From assembly GCF_014084125.1 (NCBI RefSeq), contig NZ_CP048405.1, positions 3,906,001 to 3,970,000 on the forward strand: a DNA stretch of 64,000 bases. The letters are read 5' to 3'. The DNA comes from Streptacidiphilus sp. PB12-B1b (lineage in GTDB: Bacteria > Actinomycetota > Actinomycetes > Streptomycetales > Streptomycetaceae). Shown here piece by piece: positions 16,583 to 26,984 of this stretch; position 1 is the stretch's first letter, and each line of letters starts with the position of its first letter. Made by a program: the position numbers and the translations under genes. The notes beneath the pieces were generated by a model. The model was not told the DNA's origin. It made no database searches and was given only the letters and a program-made list of their open reading frames with translations.

Positions 16583-19500
16583 TCAGGTCTGGTGGTAGAG
16601 GAGGAGGGCGACGTCGTCCTCGTGCCGGCCCCGATCGAGCAGCAGGGTGCAGAGATGGTCCACGACGGCGTCGGGGATGCTGGAGGGTGTGGCGGCGAGT
16701 GCCGCCTCGGCGCGGTGGATTCCGGTGTCGATGATCTCGTGGCGGCGTTCGACGAGCCCGTCGGTGTAGAGCAGGAGGTGGGATCCGGTCGGGAGCGTGG
16801 TGGTGGTCTCGGGCCGTCTGCGGTTGGTGACGACGCCCAGTGGCACGGATTGGGCGTCGTCGAGGCGTCGGACGGTGCTGTCGGGGTGGCGCAGCAGCGC
16901 GGGGAGGTGTCCTGCGCTGCTGTAGCGCAGGGTCTGGGCGGTGGGGTCGATGACGGCGCAGAACGCGGTGGTGCAGTAGGCGTCGGGGAGCAGGGCGGCG
17001 AAGCGGTCCATGGCGTCCAGTACGTGGGCTGGGCCGCTGTTCTCCAGGAGGAGCGCACGGGCGGCGCTGCGCAGTTGGCCCATGGTGGTGGCGGCGGGCA
17101 GGCCTCGGCCGACGACGTCGCCGACGACGATTCCGTAGCGGTGTCCGGGGAGTTCGAGGACGTCGTACCAGTCGCCGCCGACTTCCAGGGAGGAGCTGGC
17201 GGGTTCGTACCGGACTGCGAATCCGGGCGGCAGATCGGCGGGTCCCAGGATGGCGCGTTGGAGGGCCAGGGCGACTTGCCGCTGCTCGTCACTGGCCCTG
17301 GCTCGACTCAGCGCACGTTGGAGGTGACCGGTGAGCTGTACGAGCAGGGTGCGGTCGGCGACGGAGAACGGGCGGGGAGTGGCGAACTCGAGCCAGAGCA
17401 TGGCCTGGTCGCCCCCGTCGAACAGTGGTGCTCCGACGGTGGACACGAAGGTGTCGGTGTCCGATGGGCCGTGGCCGGTGGTGTTCGCGTCGGTGAACAT
17501 GCGCCCCTGCCGGGCATCGTCCATGGCGCTGGAGGGCGGCAGGTCAGTGCCTGTCGGGATGGTGGGGCCGGTGCACGCGACGGCGGACACGGCGACGGGG
17601 GTGTGCTGAGGTGTTTCGTGCCAGCGCAGCACGGTTGCGCGCTCGGCCTGCCAGCAGTCACGCAGTTCGGCCAGGCCTACGCTCAGGACGGTGGCGCTGT
17701 CGTCGATGCCGGTGAGCAGGTCGGCCAGGCGTGAGATGGCGGCGTCGCGCTCGGCGGTCAGGTGGGCGGCGGTGACGTCGCGCAGGGTGCCGACCACGAG
17801 TTGTCCGGTGCCGGTGTGGTCGCGCAGCGAGTCCAGGGCGACGTCCACCCACAGGCGGCGCCCGTCGCGGTGGCGCAGCGGTAGGACGAAGCGGCCGCGC
17901 CCTTGGGCGCGCACGACGTCCAGGGCAGCGTCGACCAGCGCGTAGCCGTCCGGGTCCTGGTCGGGTGTGGGCCACCAGGGGTGCGGGACCGGCCAGGGCA
18001 GCTGCGGGGCCTCATAGCCCAGGAGGCGGGTGAAGCCGTCGTTGATCTCGATGATCGCCAGGGTCTGGTCGGCGACGAAGAAGCCGTCCTGCATGGCGTT
18101 GACCAGGGCGGTGCGCCAGGCGGACTCGTGGTTGCGCAGCCGGGCCAGGTCCAGGTTGGAGCGGACCCTGGCCAGGAGGTCCGCCGATGAGAACGGTTTG
18201 GCGAGGTAGTCGTCGGCGCCTGCGGCCAGGCCTTCGGCCGCCGCTTCCTGGCCGGCGCGTGCGGAGAGGAAGACCACCGGTGTGCGAGCAGTGGCAGGGT
18301 CGGCGCGCAGGGCGCGCAGGAGGGCGAACCCGTCCAGGCCCGGCATCATGACATCGGCCAGGATCAGGTCGGGGCGCCGTTCCCGGGCCAGGCGCAGGGC
18401 TTGGTGGCCGTCGGTCGCCGAGGTGACGGAGTATTCGGGAGTCAGGAGGGCTTGCAGGTAGTTCCGTAGGTCCGCGTTGTCCTCGGCGACCAGCACGGTG
18501 CCCGCCCGGGGCGGAGCGGGGGCTTTCCGCAGATCGGCGTCGTCGGCATCGCTGACGGGCGCGCTCCATTGGAGGGCTTCGGCGAGGTAGTCCTGGACTA
18601 CGCCGTGGCCGAGTTCGACCTGGGGGGCCTGCTGGGCGGTGCGGGCGGGCAGGCGAAGGGTCAGCGTCGTGCCGTGGCCCGGCCGACTGTCCGCCAGTGC
18701 CACACCGCCGTGCAGCGCGGCCAGTTCCTGGACGAGGGCAAGCCCGATGCCCGAACCCTCGTGGGAGCGACCACCGGCCCCCCGTACCTGGCGGAAGCGT
18801 GCGAAGATGTGGGGCAGTTCGTGGGGGGCGATGCCGATTCCGGTGTCCGCAACCGTGAGTTCAACGGTGTCCGCGGTGATCAGCAGGCTGAGCCGGATCT
18901 CTCCTCGGAGGGTGAACTTGACCGCGTTGGACAAGAGGTTCAACACGATCCGTTCCCACATGCCCGGGTCGATCAGGAGCGCGGGGGAGTCGGTGGGGCA
19001 GTCGACGGTGAACCCGAGCTGTGCCCGTTCGACGGCCGGGGCGAAGGACTGGGCGATACCGCGGGTCAACGCCCCGAGGTCGACGGCGACAGGCTCGCTG
19101 TGCAGCCGCCCGTCTTCGATGCGGCTGAAGTCGAGCAGGGTGTCGACCTGACGCCGCAATCGTCCTGCGTTTCGGTGGATGATCTCCAATCGCCGGCGCT
19201 GGGCGTCTGCGAGGGGGTGGCGTTCGTCAGCCAGGGCGTCGCCGGCCGGTCCGGCGATCAAGGTCAGTGGGGTCCGCAGTTCGTGGCTGACGCTGGTGAA
19301 GAACTTGGTCTTGGCGAGGTTCAGCTCGGCCAGTTCTTCGGCGCGGCGCAACTGGGCGGCCCGGGCTCTGGCGTCGCTGATCGCGGCGGTGAGATGGTTG
19401 GCGGCCAGGTTCAGATATTCCTGGTAGGCGTCGTCCAGGGCCAGGTGCGCGTTGGTGCCCAGGACCACGACGCCATGGGGGCGATCGCTGCCGGTGGCCG

Positions 19501-20506
19501 ACAGGGGCAGCGCCACGGCTGTGTCCACCGTCGCCGGCCCGGCGGCCTCCGGCACGGGCAGCACGTGCTCGCGCAGCGTGGATCCCATGCCTGAGCGTGT
19601 CTGCGGTCTGTTCGCGGCAAGAGCCTGCCAGATCCAGCCTGCCTCCGTATCCGCATCCGCATCTGCCTCCGTGGGCGCGGATACTGCCGGGGGAAGGTGC
19701 GGCATCTGCGCGGTCAGCGGCTCCGAGAGCCCGAACCAGGAGACCGCGCGGGCTGTGGCACCGTCGTCGTCGAGCAGGTAGACCACCCCGAAAGGCGCAT
19801 CCTCACGGTGGGAGGACAGCACGTCTGTTGTGGCAGCGCATGCCTGTTCCACCTCGGAGGTCTGGGCAGAACGGGCCTGGCCCAGCTCGCGCAGGGTACC
19901 CAGTCGGCGCGTGCCGAGCACCTGGGTCGTGGTCTCGGTGACAACGGTGAACACTCCGCCCACCCCGCCGTCGGCCAGCGGGATCGCACTGTAGGCGAAG
20001 GTGAAGTAGACCGTCTCGTCGAAACCATGTCGTTGCAGCACCAGCGGCAGGTCCTGGTGGTAGGTCGACTCGCCGTGCTCCAGGACGTTGGAGAGCATCC
20101 CGCCGACCACGGGCCACGCATCGGACCACACCTGAGCGCAGGGCTGCCCCAGAGCCGGATGCTTGGCGCCCAGGATCGGTACGAAGGCGTCGTTGTAGAC
20201 CATCGCCAACTCCGGGCCCCACATCACGAGCATCGGGAAGGGCGAGTTCAGGCACACCCCCACAGCAGTACGCAGCTCTGCGGACCAGTCCTGCACCGGA
20301 CCGAGGACGGTCTGCGACCACGGCGTCCGCTCCATCAGGGCATTCAGCTCACTGCCCTGGTCCGCGGCCAGCAGGCCGGGCGGAAGCAGCCGCGCGCGGC
20401 TACCGGACGTCGTCGGCTTCGTCAAGGCCCATGCCTCCATTCTCGCATCGATCGCTTCGTCGCAGACCTCCCGGAGCGGGCCGACCGGGCCGGCGTCGGT
20501 CGGCAA
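16583..20506 (-). CDS. Hybrid sensor: histidine kinase, receiver and SpoIIE phosphatase in one protein
   Basis: 1,307 residues from the longest start; an ATG at 20440 (residue 23) is equally plausible. Order: PAS-like sensor (~60-195), GAF-like region (~215-380), HisKA with His408 ([19 protein letters not shown]), HATPase ([27 protein letters not shown]), receiver with Asp718 ([19 protein letters not shown]), PAS (~805-930), GAF (~935-1070), and a C-terminal SpoIIE/PP2C phosphatase with [32 protein letters not shown] and EDDVALLL. It joins two-component input to the partner-switching output. The STAS gene 14 bases upstream is the obvious substrate candidate. Confidence 0.92.
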   Translation of the reverse strand: MPTDAGPVGPLREVCDEAIDARMEAWALTKPTTSGSRARLLPPGLLAADQGSELNALMERTPWSQTVLGPVQDWSAELRTAVGVCLNSPFPMLVMWGPELAMVYNDAFVPILGAKHPALGQPCAQVWSDAWPVVGGMLSNVLEHGESTYHQDLPLVLQRHGFDETVYFTFAYSAIPLADGGVGGVFTVVTETTTQVLGTRRLGTLRELGQARSAQTSEVEQACAATTDVLSSHREDAPFGVVYLLDDDGATARAVSWFGLSEPLTAQMPHLPPAVSAPTEADADADTEAGWIWQALAANRPQTRSGMGSTLREHVLPVPEAAGPATVDTAVALPLSATGSDRPHGVVVLGTNAHLALDDAYQEYLNLAANHLTAAISDARARAAQLRRAEELAELNLAKTKFFTSVSHELRTPLTLIAGPAGDALADERHPLADAQRRRLEIIHRNAGRLRRQVDTLLDFSRIEDGRLHSEPVAVDLGALTRGIAQSFAPAVERAQLGFTVDCPTDSPALLIDPGMWERIVLNLLSNAVKFTLRGEIRLSLLITADTVELTVADTGIGIAPHELPHIFARFRQVRGAGGRSHEGSGIGLALVQELAALHGGVALADSRPGHGTTLTLRLPARTAQQAPQVELGHGVVQDYLAEALQWSAPVSDADDADLRKAPAPPRAGTVLVAEDNADLRNYLQALLTPEYSVTSATDGHQALRLARERRPDLILADVMMPGLDGFALLRALRADPATARTPVVFLSARAGQEAAAEGLAAGADDYLAKPFSSADLLARVRSNLDLARLRNHESAWRTALVNAMQDGFFVADQTLAIIEINDGFTRLLGYEAPQLPWPVPHPWWPTPDQDPDGYALVDAALDVVRAQGRGRFVLPLRHRDGRRLWVDVALDSLRDHTGTGQLVVGTLRDVTAAHLTAERDAAISRLADLLTGIDDSATVLSVGLAELRDCWQAERATVLRWHETPQHTPVAVSAVACTGPTIPTGTDLPPSSAMDDARQGRMFTDANTTGHGPSDTDTFVSTVGAPLFDGGDQAMLWLEFATPRPFSVADRTLLVQLTGHLQRALSRARASDEQRQVALALQRAILGPADLPPGFAVRYEPASSSLEVGGDWYDVLELPGHRYGIVVGDVVGRGLPAATTMGQLRSAARALLLENSGPAHVLDAMDRFAALLPDAYCTTAFCAVIDPTAQTLRYSSAGHLPALLRHPDSTVRRLDDAQSVPLGVVTNRRRPETTTTLPTGSHLLLYTDGLVERRHEIIDTGIHRAEAALAATPSSIPDAVVDHLCTLLLDRGRHEDDVALLLYHQT

Positions 20507-20520
20507 CCGAATCCCTGCGC

Positions 20521-20853
20521 CTAGCCCCCGAAGCGATGCGCTGCCGAACGGGCGTCCTCCAGGGTGGGGTACAGGTGCAGGATCGCATCGACGCTGATCA
20601 GTTGGAACAGCCGTGCCACCACCGGGGAGGGTGCGGCGATCCGCAGATCGGTGCGCTGATGGATCAGCATGACCAGGCGCAGGAACGAGGAGTCGCTGAA
20701 GGTGACGGCGCTGGCATCCAGGATCACGACCGGGTGCTGTGCGGCGGCGGCTTCGAGTTCAGCGGTCAGCGGCCCCAAGGTGTCCCCGTCCAGATCACCC
20801 TGCGCAGCGATGACGGGGTAGGAGGAGGTGCGAGGACCGTCGTCGGTAGCCAT
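20521..20853 (-). CDS. STAS-domain anti-sigma factor antagonist
   Basis: 110 residues, a single STAS domain: VIAAQGDLDGDTLGPL, VVILDASAVTFSDSSFLRL (the acceptor serine lies in DSSFL) and APSPVVARLFQLISVD. It should bind an anti-sigma kinase when dephosphorylated. The start is the ATG at 20853 (MATDDGPR); the longer frame adds low-complexity residues. It immediately precedes the kinase-phosphatase hybrid in the same direction, and the ATPase gene at 21046 lies opposite, so a complete partner switch may be encoded here. Confidence 0.82.
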   Translation of the reverse strand: MATDDGPRTSSYPVIAAQGDLDGDTLGPLTAELEAAAAQHPVVILDASAVTFSDSSFLRLVMLIHQRTDLRIAAPSPVVARLFQLISVDAILHLYPTLEDARSAAHRFGG

Positions 20854-21045
20854 GCTGTCGATTATGTCGGACAACCCTGTACCCACTCGCCGGGAGACCC
20901 CGGGTCCAGCTCCGGCAGCGGTGACGCGCGACATCCTCACCCCTGACGTCGGCAGGCTACGATGCATTCACGTCCGCGCCCGCCTTCAGTGCCGCCGCCT
21001 GGGCAGGGAACCAACCAGGGACAGACAGAGGGGGCGGGGTCACGC

Positions 21046-21471
21046 GTGGAACTCAAGCGGAACAGAACCCCCATCCCGGCCCACTCCACCCTCCGCCTGG
21101 ACGGTCAGGAGGGATCCGCATCCATTGCCCGAGCGCACGCCGGCGACTTCCTCACGGGCCCCTGCGATCCTCCGCTGACCTCGGCCCGGATCGCCGACGC
21201 CCTGATCCTGATCAGTGAGCTGGTCACCAATGCCGCCCGCCACGCGCCGGGGCCCTGCGTCCTGGACATGGTCTACGACGGGACCGCCCTCTTCATCGCT
21301 GTCAGCGACACCAGCGCCAGCCTGCCCCGCCCCCGCCCCGGAGACCTTCACACAGGCACCGGTGGCTTCGGCTGGAACCTGCTCAGCAGCCTGACCATGG
21401 ACATCCACATCACCCGATACACGGCCGGCTGGAAGACCATCGTCACCACCCTGGCCGCCCAGACGTCCTGA
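21046..21471 (+). CDS. RsbW-like ATP-binding protein (anti-sigma kinase type)
   Basis: 141-residue HATPase_c protein: ILISELVTNAARHAPGPC (N-box), FIAVSDTSASLPRPRPG (G1 with the Asp) and TGGFGWNLLSSLT (G2). In streptomycetes such proteins act as anti-sigma factors or serine kinases for STAS antagonists. GTG at 21046; a longer frame from 20962 adds a Pro/Gln-rich stretch without a ribosome site. Divergent from the STAS gene, a natural partner. Confidence 0.82.
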   Translation: MELKRNRTPIPAHSTLRLDGQEGSASIARAHAGDFLTGPCDPPLTSARIADALILISELVTNAARHAPGPCVLDMVYDGTALFIAVSDTSASLPRPRPGDLHTGTGGFGWNLLSSLTMDIHITRYTAGWKTIVTTLAAQTS

Positions 21472-21708
21472 CCTCAGCGCGCTCGGCCCGGCGGGAAACA
21501 GAGGGCGCACGGGATCAGCGCCGCTCTACTGCGCCGTGACGCCGCGGCGTTCCCCCAACTGCTGCCAACGTCGGGCCGCTTGGCCCGGCCGGACGGCGGA
21601 CAGCCGCAGTCGCCAGCGCTGCCCGTGCTATGGCTGCAGGAGCCGGTAGATTTCGTCCGGCAGCATCTGGGGCGGCGGCCCAGCGGTAGGTCGACAGGGA
21701 AGGACGCC

Positions 21709-22146
21709 ATGGAATTCTTGCGTGAGGGCAGCCATCGGCTGCTCCTGGGTTCTGCCGGGCTCGTCGCTGTGTCGGCCTCCGTCGCGCTCGCGGTGCGGAC
21801 CTGGAGTCGGTGGCTGCTCATCAGGGAGACGTTCGACGAGGGGCTGCCCGCCGAGGGCAGGGTGCTGGACACCTACGTGCTGCCGGGAGACCAGGGCCGG
21901 GCAGGCCTGCAGCACGCGATCGTGGGCTTCCGCGCTGTCGACGGACGCGAGTACCGGCTCGACACCGACGCCGATCGGCGACGGGCCCTGGACTCGCGGG
22001 TGCACCTGCGCTACCTCCCGTCGAGCCCGGAGCGAGCGCTCCTCGTCGAAGCCGGTCGCGGCACCGTGCGCACGGTGCTGACCCTACTGTTCCTGGCCTG
22101 CCTCGGGCTGGCCGGCATCTTCCTCATGGTGCTGGGACTGCTCTGA
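21709..22146 (+). CDS. DUF3592-like membrane protein
   Basis: 145 residues: an N-terminal helix (LLLGSAGLVAVSASVALAV), a soluble beta-rich middle (GRVLDTYVLPGDQGRAGLQHAIVGFR, HLRYLPSSPERALLV) and a C-terminal helix (LTLLFLACLGLAGIFLMVLGLL). This arrangement with a V-Y-P or RYLPSSPE motif is typical of DUF3592 proteins, whose function is unknown. ATG preceded by AAGGACGCC. The 230 bases before it hold nothing I recognise. Confidence 0.7.
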   Translation: MEFLREGSHRLLLGSAGLVAVSASVALAVRTWSRWLLIRETFDEGLPAEGRVLDTYVLPGDQGRAGLQHAIVGFRAVDGREYRLDTDADRRRALDSRVHLRYLPSSPERALLVEAGRGTVRTVLTLLFLACLGLAGIFLMVLGLL

Positions 22147-22778
22147 CGAGGAGCCACATCTGGCTTCCGACAAGCGCCAGCCCCACAAACCGCGACGTGA
22201 TGCCGACCAACCTCATCCCTGGTGAGGCCGGGGAGCAATGCCGCTACCGCTGGCTACTCCTGCAGGGGGCAGCGATCCGGTAGTCCCGCCGGTCGGCGGT
22301 GGACAGGTCGCCGACCGGCTTTCCGATCGAGAGAGACGACGCGAGGCGGTTGTCCACGGCTGCCAATCGAACATGGTGACGGCCCCGCCGTGGGGGACAG
22401 TGCGGGGCCATCACTGAACGCCTGCCCAAGGGTGGGCGGGGCGCACGTCACCCGATCGGATGGTGTCGTCGGCACGGCCGGGCCCCGGCCCGGGGTCATG
22501 ATGGGTGCGACGGCCGGGGCATGATCTGCTCCGGTTCGTCCGCCGGTGGCTTCACGCCTCTTCGCCCGGCTGTGACGGCCCCCGTCCTCATGAACCGGTG
22601 GCGGGGGCCGCCCGACGCCGTGGATTGAACGCGTGATCACGGGGCAAGCGCTGTCGCGCACTCCTGGGCGGGTGTTCGGTGCCCCGGCGGAAGCGGACCG
22701 GCGGGGCACCGCCCGCGCCCGAAAAGCGGGCGTGGTGTGGCCACGATGCCCTCTCCGGCCGCACTTCGGCCACTGCGG
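22147..22778. other. Gene-free stretch with two hairpins
   Basis: No supportable gene in about 630 bases. Two hairpins stand out: CGGCCCCCG (22576-22584) with CGGGGGCCG (22602-22610), and CGCCCG/CGGGCG around an AAAAG loop at 22716-22732. The latter lies 47 bases past the stop of the minus-strand metallo-hydrolase gene and is its likely terminator; the former may serve the plus strand. Confidence 0.5.
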
Positions 22779-23627
22779 CTACTGGCCCATGAGGGCGGTG
22801 GCCGAGTACCAGAGCGGACCCCGGTTGAGGTGGTCGGGGTACAGGCGCACCATCTCCTCGTAGTACTCGCCGGCGTTCGCGCTCGACGTGAGCAGTCGGG
22901 CGGCATCCAGCAGGTACTGGCGCGTCCGGCCCACGACGGCCGGATCATCGGGCAGATCCCGGTTCTTGTGGCTCGCCACGACCGCCTTCGGTTCCAGGGC
23001 CTCGATGGCATCGAGTGCCTTGAGCCATGCCTCGAGACCGCCGTTCGCGCTTTCGAGGAGCATCTGGTGCACGCCGTTGTAGGCGGCGTCGCCGGCCACC
23101 ACGAGTCCGATGGACGGCACGTGCAGGACGGTGGTCTCGTCCGTGTCGGTGTGGCCCACCTCGACGGGTTGGATGAGGTTGCCCTCCAGCTGGAGTCCCT
23201 CGGCCGGTACCGGCTCCGCGAGCACCGGGGTGTCGGGGATCTGCCCCGGGAAGAAGGACTCCCACAGCTGCTCACGGGTCTTGGCGGCGTAGTGCATGAC
23301 GTTGATGGTGCCGGGTGTGGCGTAGGCCTTGGCGTCGGGGAATCGCTTGAGCAGTTCGCCGGTGCCGAACCAGTGGTCGCCGTGGCCGTGGGTCGCGTAG
23401 ATGTAGGCCAGGCGCCTGCCGGACCGCTCGACCCAGTCGCCCACTTCCCGGATCTGGTCATAGGTGAACGGCGGGTCGACGAGGACGGCGTCGTGCTCGC
23501 CGTGGATCAGGGTCACGGCTACCGGCGACGAGACGAGCGGGTCGCCGTTGGGCATGCGCTGTTCGGTCTCGCGGATGACTCCGTCCAGGACGAGGACGTC
23601 GTAGGACAGGGCGGTCGGGTCTGCCAT
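22779..23627 (-). CDS. Metallo-beta-lactamase-fold hydrolase
   Basis: 282 residues of the MBL superfamily. The metal site motif is THGHGDHWFGTGELL, with the downstream ligands in VEVGHTDTDETTVLH and VVAGDAAYNGVHQ and the late His in KAVVASHKN. It lacks the N-terminal signal of true beta-lactamases. Third gene of a minus-strand group with the alpha/beta hydrolase and quinone oxidoreductase; a 150-base gap precedes it, so it may have its own start signal (AAGGAGG lies just upstream of the ATG). Substrate unknown. Confidence 0.85.
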   Translation of the reverse strand: MADPTALSYDVLVLDGVIRETEQRMPNGDPLVSSPVAVTLIHGEHDAVLVDPPFTYDQIREVGDWVERSGRRLAYIYATHGHGDHWFGTGELLKRFPDAKAYATPGTINVMHYAAKTREQLWESFFPGQIPDTPVLAEPVPAEGLQLEGNLIQPVEVGHTDTDETTVLHVPSIGLVVAGDAAYNGVHQMLLESANGGLEAWLKALDAIEALEPKAVVASHKNRDLPDDPAVVGRTRQYLLDAARLLTSSANAGEYYEEMVRLYPDHLNRGPLWYSATALMGQ

Positions 23628-23778
23628 GGCAGAACCTCCTTGGTGTTGTGCTGAGTTGTGGTGGTGTGACTGTTCGAAGGACTGTCACCGCTCTTGCGAC
23701 GGTCCGTGCTGGGCAGGGCCCGAGGTGCCCACGGGCCTTCAGCCGGGAGGGCGGCGGGTGACAGCCACCGAGGTGCTT

Positions 23779-24678
23779 CTAGACGTGTTCACGAAACCAG
23801 TCGAGGGCCGCGCCGCTGGTCTCGTCGAAGTTCTTCGTGTACGCATCGAAGTGGCCTCCGTCGTATGTGACCAGTTCATTCGGCTGGCCCGCGGTCTCGA
23901 AGGCGTTCTCGGCGAGGTCGTGCGGGGTGATGACGTCCCGCGTTGCGACGATCATGAGCAGCGGGGTGGGTGCCACCCGCGGAATCCAGAGCCCCGGCTC
24001 GTACATCTGGGCCTTCAGGGTGGAGCGCAGCGTGACGCGCTGGCCGTCCTCGATCCCGTCGGGCGTGGGGAACCGCTTGTCGAACTCCTCGATCTCCTCG
24101 GAGTGGTACACGGCGACGGCCGTGGGGTCGAGGCTGTTGATGAGCTGGGTGGCGGGTTCGGTGTGCAGTTGTGCGCGGTCGTCGTCGGCCAGGATCGCGG
24201 CCAGTGCCGGGCGCCGCTCGACGGGTACGCGTCGCAGCGCCTGCTCGTAGCCGCTGATGGTGGGGATCTGGGAGACCACTGCCTTGATCCGGCGGTCGCT
24301 GGCGCCGAGGACGATGGAGTGGCCCCCGGCGTAGCTGGTGCCCCACAGGCCGATCCGGTCGGGGTCGATGCCCTGCAGCGTGGTGAGGAAGGAGATCACC
24401 CGGCGCCAGTCGTGCAACTGACGCCAGGGGTCGACGTCGCGCCGCGGCTGTCCGCCGCTCAGGCCGAACCCGCGGTGGTCGTGGATCACCACGGCGAAGC
24501 CGGCCGCGGCGAAGCGCTGGGCGTATCCGTCGAGCCCGTGGTACTTCATGCCGCCGAACCCGTGCGCCATGCTGATCACCGGCACGGGGCCGGTGGCCTG
24601 CGGGGGCCGGTACAACCAGGTGTGGAGGTCGATGCCGTCGTCGGCGGGGACGTGGATCACTTCGGGGTTGATCGTCAT
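23779..24678 (-). CDS. Alpha/beta hydrolase (dienelactone hydrolase/acetyl xylan esterase-like)
   Basis: 299 residues. An oxyanion region (ISMAHGFGGMKYHGLDGYA), nucleophile elbow GLWGTSYAGGHS (Ser), acidic residue in VATRDVITP and catalytic His in TYDGGHFDAY make a complete triad. The lid insertion between 150 and 215 is helical. ATG at 24678 (MTINPEVIHVPADDG); the upstream extension overlaps the oxidoreductase gene and is rejected. Stop-to-start gap from the upstream gene is about 20 bases, so they are co-transcribed. Confidence 0.85.
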   Translation of the reverse strand: MTINPEVIHVPADDGIDLHTWLYRPPQATGPVPVISMAHGFGGMKYHGLDGYAQRFAAAGFAVVIHDHRGFGLSGGQPRRDVDPWRQLHDWRRVISFLTTLQGIDPDRIGLWGTSYAGGHSIVLGASDRRIKAVVSQIPTISGYEQALRRVPVERRPALAAILADDDRAQLHTEPATQLINSLDPTAVAVYHSEEIEEFDKRFPTPDGIEDGQRVTLRSTLKAQMYEPGLWIPRVAPTPLLMIVATRDVITPHDLAENAFETAGQPNELVTYDGGHFDAYTKNFDETSGAALDWFREHV

Positions 24679-24698
24679 GACGGTCTGCCGATCCGCTG

Positions 24699-25694
24699 TC
24701 AGGCGCCGGGGACTTCGAGGACGACGCGACCGTAGGGCCGGTCCTCGATCAGATGCCGGGTCGCCTCTCCCGCGTCCTGCAGTGGGAAGCTGCGCGCGAT
24801 GGTGGGGTGGAAGGCTCCTTCGGCCAGGTACTGGAAGAGCGTGGCGTTGGCTTCCGTCAGCGTCTGCGCGGAGAAGAGGGTGAACATGAAGCCCTGGATC
24901 CGGGCCGAGCGCCAGATGACGTCGGTGACGTTGATCGAAGCCTGCTTGCCGCCGGAGTAGCCGACGGAGACCAGGGTGCCCTCGGACGCGAGACTGGCGA
25001 GGGCTTCCCCCGTGAACCACCCGCCGACGCCGTCGACGACGACGTCCACTCCGCGGCCACCGGTCAGGCGCGCCACGCCGTCCCGCAGTGACTCCTGCGA
25101 CAAGTCGATGACCTCATGTCCTTCGGCACGCGCGCGCTCGGCCTTGTCCGTGCGGCTGGCGGTCGAGATCGCCAGCGAGGCTCCGAGCCGGTTGGCGACC
25201 TCGACGGTCCCCAGTCCGACCGCACCGCCGATACCCGGGGCCAGGACCGTCTGCCCGGGCTTGAATGAGGCGAGTTCCGTCAGGGCCAGGTAGCCCGTCA
25301 GGTAGCCGACGCCCGTGGTGAAGGCGGCGACGTCCTGCAGGTCGAGACCTCCGGGGAGGGGGATGAGGTCCTGCACCTCCGCGAGGAGGTACTCCTGCCA
25401 GGTGCCGTCACGGAACATGCCGTAACCGCGACCGGCCACGACCACGTTCGTGCCCACCTCCAGTCCTTCGACGCCCCCGTTGTCGACGATCTCGCCGACG
25501 CCCCCGGTCCCGGGGACCAGCGGCAGTTGCCTGGCGGAGGGCAGCGCGCCGGAGCGCACGGTGTCGTCGAGCGGGTTGACACCCGCCAGCCGCATGCGGA
25601 CGAGGATCTTGCCCGCCGCCGGGGCAGGGGCGGGGAGGTCGACCAGCCTGAGCGTGTCGTAGCCGCCGAAGTCGGAGATCTGGATGGCTTTCAC
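24699..25694 (-). CDS. Zinc-independent quinone oxidoreductase-type dehydrogenase (MDR family)
   Basis: 331 residues, medium-chain reductase without structural zinc cysteines. N-terminal GroES-like domain (MKAIQISDFGGYDTLRLVDL, RMRLAGVNPLDDTVRSG) and NADPH-binding Rossmann domain (LAPGIGGAVGLGTVEVANRLGA), then GGRGVDVVVDGVGG. Such enzymes reduce quinones or enones. First gene of the minus-strand group, opposite an HxlR regulator, an arrangement often seen for electrophile-responsive reductases. Confidence 0.87.
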   Translation of the reverse strand: MKAIQISDFGGYDTLRLVDLPAPAPAAGKILVRMRLAGVNPLDDTVRSGALPSARQLPLVPGTGGVGEIVDNGGVEGLEVGTNVVVAGRGYGMFRDGTWQEYLLAEVQDLIPLPGGLDLQDVAAFTTGVGYLTGYLALTELASFKPGQTVLAPGIGGAVGLGTVEVANRLGASLAISTASRTDKAERARAEGHEVIDLSQESLRDGVARLTGGRGVDVVVDGVGGWFTGEALASLASEGTLVSVGYSGGKQASINVTDVIWRSARIQGFMFTLFSAQTLTEANATLFQYLAEGAFHPTIARSFPLQDAGEATRHLIEDRPYGRVVLEVPGA

Positions 25695-25709
25695 GGGTTC
25701 TCCATTTGG

Positions 25710-25743
25710 CTTGGTATTTCCAAGTCAGACTAGTAGCTGACTT
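25710..25743. promoter_or_regulatory. Probable operator before the oxidoreductase operon
   Basis: Two inverted repeats within 34 bases just upstream of the start at 25694: CTTGG-N5-CCAAG (25710-25724) and AAGTCAG-N8-CTGACTT (25722-25743). The region is notably AT-richer than its surroundings. HxlR proteins bind such short dyads, and an HxlR gene lies about 0.8 kb away facing the same way, so it is the likely ligand-responsive regulator. No binding evidence exists. Confidence 0.5.
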
Positions 25744-25759
25744 CGGAAAGTCAAGTCAT

Positions 25760-26471
25760 GGGGGGAGGGCGGCACGCACACCGGGCGTCACGGCATCGGG
25801 ACCCACTCTGAACTGCGGTTTGAGCCCGTTCGGGCGGGAGAGCTCGGACAGTGGCCCCGTGACCGCGGTCATCAGAGGAGGCCGGGATGTGCACGGTCCG
25901 CGCGGACTGGCGGCCCCGGACGTGGTCACGGCGGACGGCCGACGGCGTACGAAGGGAACGGGCTGGACGGGCGGGCGGGTCCGGTCGTGCACCGCGCAGG
26001 CGCGGCCGTGCCGGCGCCAGGTGGTCCACGACTGGACCCGCCCGGCACGGACACGACCGTCACCCGGGCAACGGCGTCCTCACTGCGGTGGCGCCGGGCA
26101 ACCTCTGGGGGCCTCGCTCACACGGACGGTGCCCAACCGTCCGGACGGCACCAGCGGCACGACGAAGCTCGGCAGCCAGTACCCGGTACGGGCCGCGATG
26201 ACCGGCACCAGCCGCGAGAGGCCGCCCATGGGCCCGCGCCACCGCTCCATGGCGGGGCAGATCCACGATCCAGGCACCACGATCCGGTGCGGGACCACGG
26301 GGACTCTCGGAGAGGCACGGAATCCGCGGCACACACGTTCCCGGCACACACGTTCCCGCCACACCGGCCGGCGCATTCACAGCCGGCTCACCGCATTCCG
26401 GCCCCGAACGTCGAGGGCCACCGAGGACCATCCGCCCACCGGCCCCGGCCGACCTTCGGCTGCGCCCCCAA
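25760..26471. other. No recognisable gene
   Basis: About 700 bases between the operator region and the HxlR gene. Open frames on both strands are arginine/proline-rich shadows without domains or ribosome sites. A short direct repeat (CACACGTTCCCG, twice) lies at 26331-26357. Confidence 0.4.
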
Positions 26472-26936
26472 CTAGGTGGATGCGCCGGGTCCCGGGACGG
26501 TCACGACGTCCTCAAGCGCGACGGGACGGCCGTCGTCATCGACGAACGCCACCTGTACGGGCTGGTTCGTAAGCTTGTGCCGAAGCAGCGCCGGAGGCCC
26601 GGCGGAGTCGGCGAGGTGCTTGTCGCCCCAGGTCATCAGCGCGGCGAGCACCGGCGCGAGTTCCCGGCCAGCCTGCGTGAGGTGGTAGGACATTCGCTCG
26701 CGGGAACCGCTGTCCCGGTAGGCCCGCCTCTCCAGCACGCCCACCTTCACCAGATCCTCAAGGCGCTGCGTGAGGACGTCGGTGGAAACACCCAAGTGTC
26801 CTTGGAACTCGCTGAACCTCGTGCGGCCGTTGAGCGCCTCACGCACAACCAGGAGCGTCCAGCGCTGACCGAGCACACCCAGACTGCGGGCGATCGAGCA
26901 CGCTCCCCCCGCTTCGAGTGCGTTCCGCTTGGCCAT
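26472..26936 (-). CDS. HxlR-family transcriptional regulator
   Basis: 154-residue winged-helix regulator. Hallmarks: CSIARSLGVLGQRWTLLVVREAL, GRTRFSEFQGHLGVSTDVLTQRL (recognition helix) and a wing GVLERRAYRDSGSRERMSYHLTQAG. There is a Cys at the N-terminus of the domain, as in many redox- or aldehyde-sensing HxlR proteins. ATG at 26936 (MAKRNALEAGG). It probably controls the oxidoreductase-hydrolase operon through the dyads at 25710-25743. Confidence 0.87.
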   Translation of the reverse strand: MAKRNALEAGGACSIARSLGVLGQRWTLLVVREALNGRTRFSEFQGHLGVSTDVLTQRLEDLVKVGVLERRAYRDSGSRERMSYHLTQAGRELAPVLAALMTWGDKHLADSAGPPALLRHKLTNQPVQVAFVDDDGRPVALEDVVTVPGPGAST

Positions 26937-26984
26937 GGAGTCATGGTACCACTTGGCTCCGAAAACCCCAGTCAGCATCCGGGG

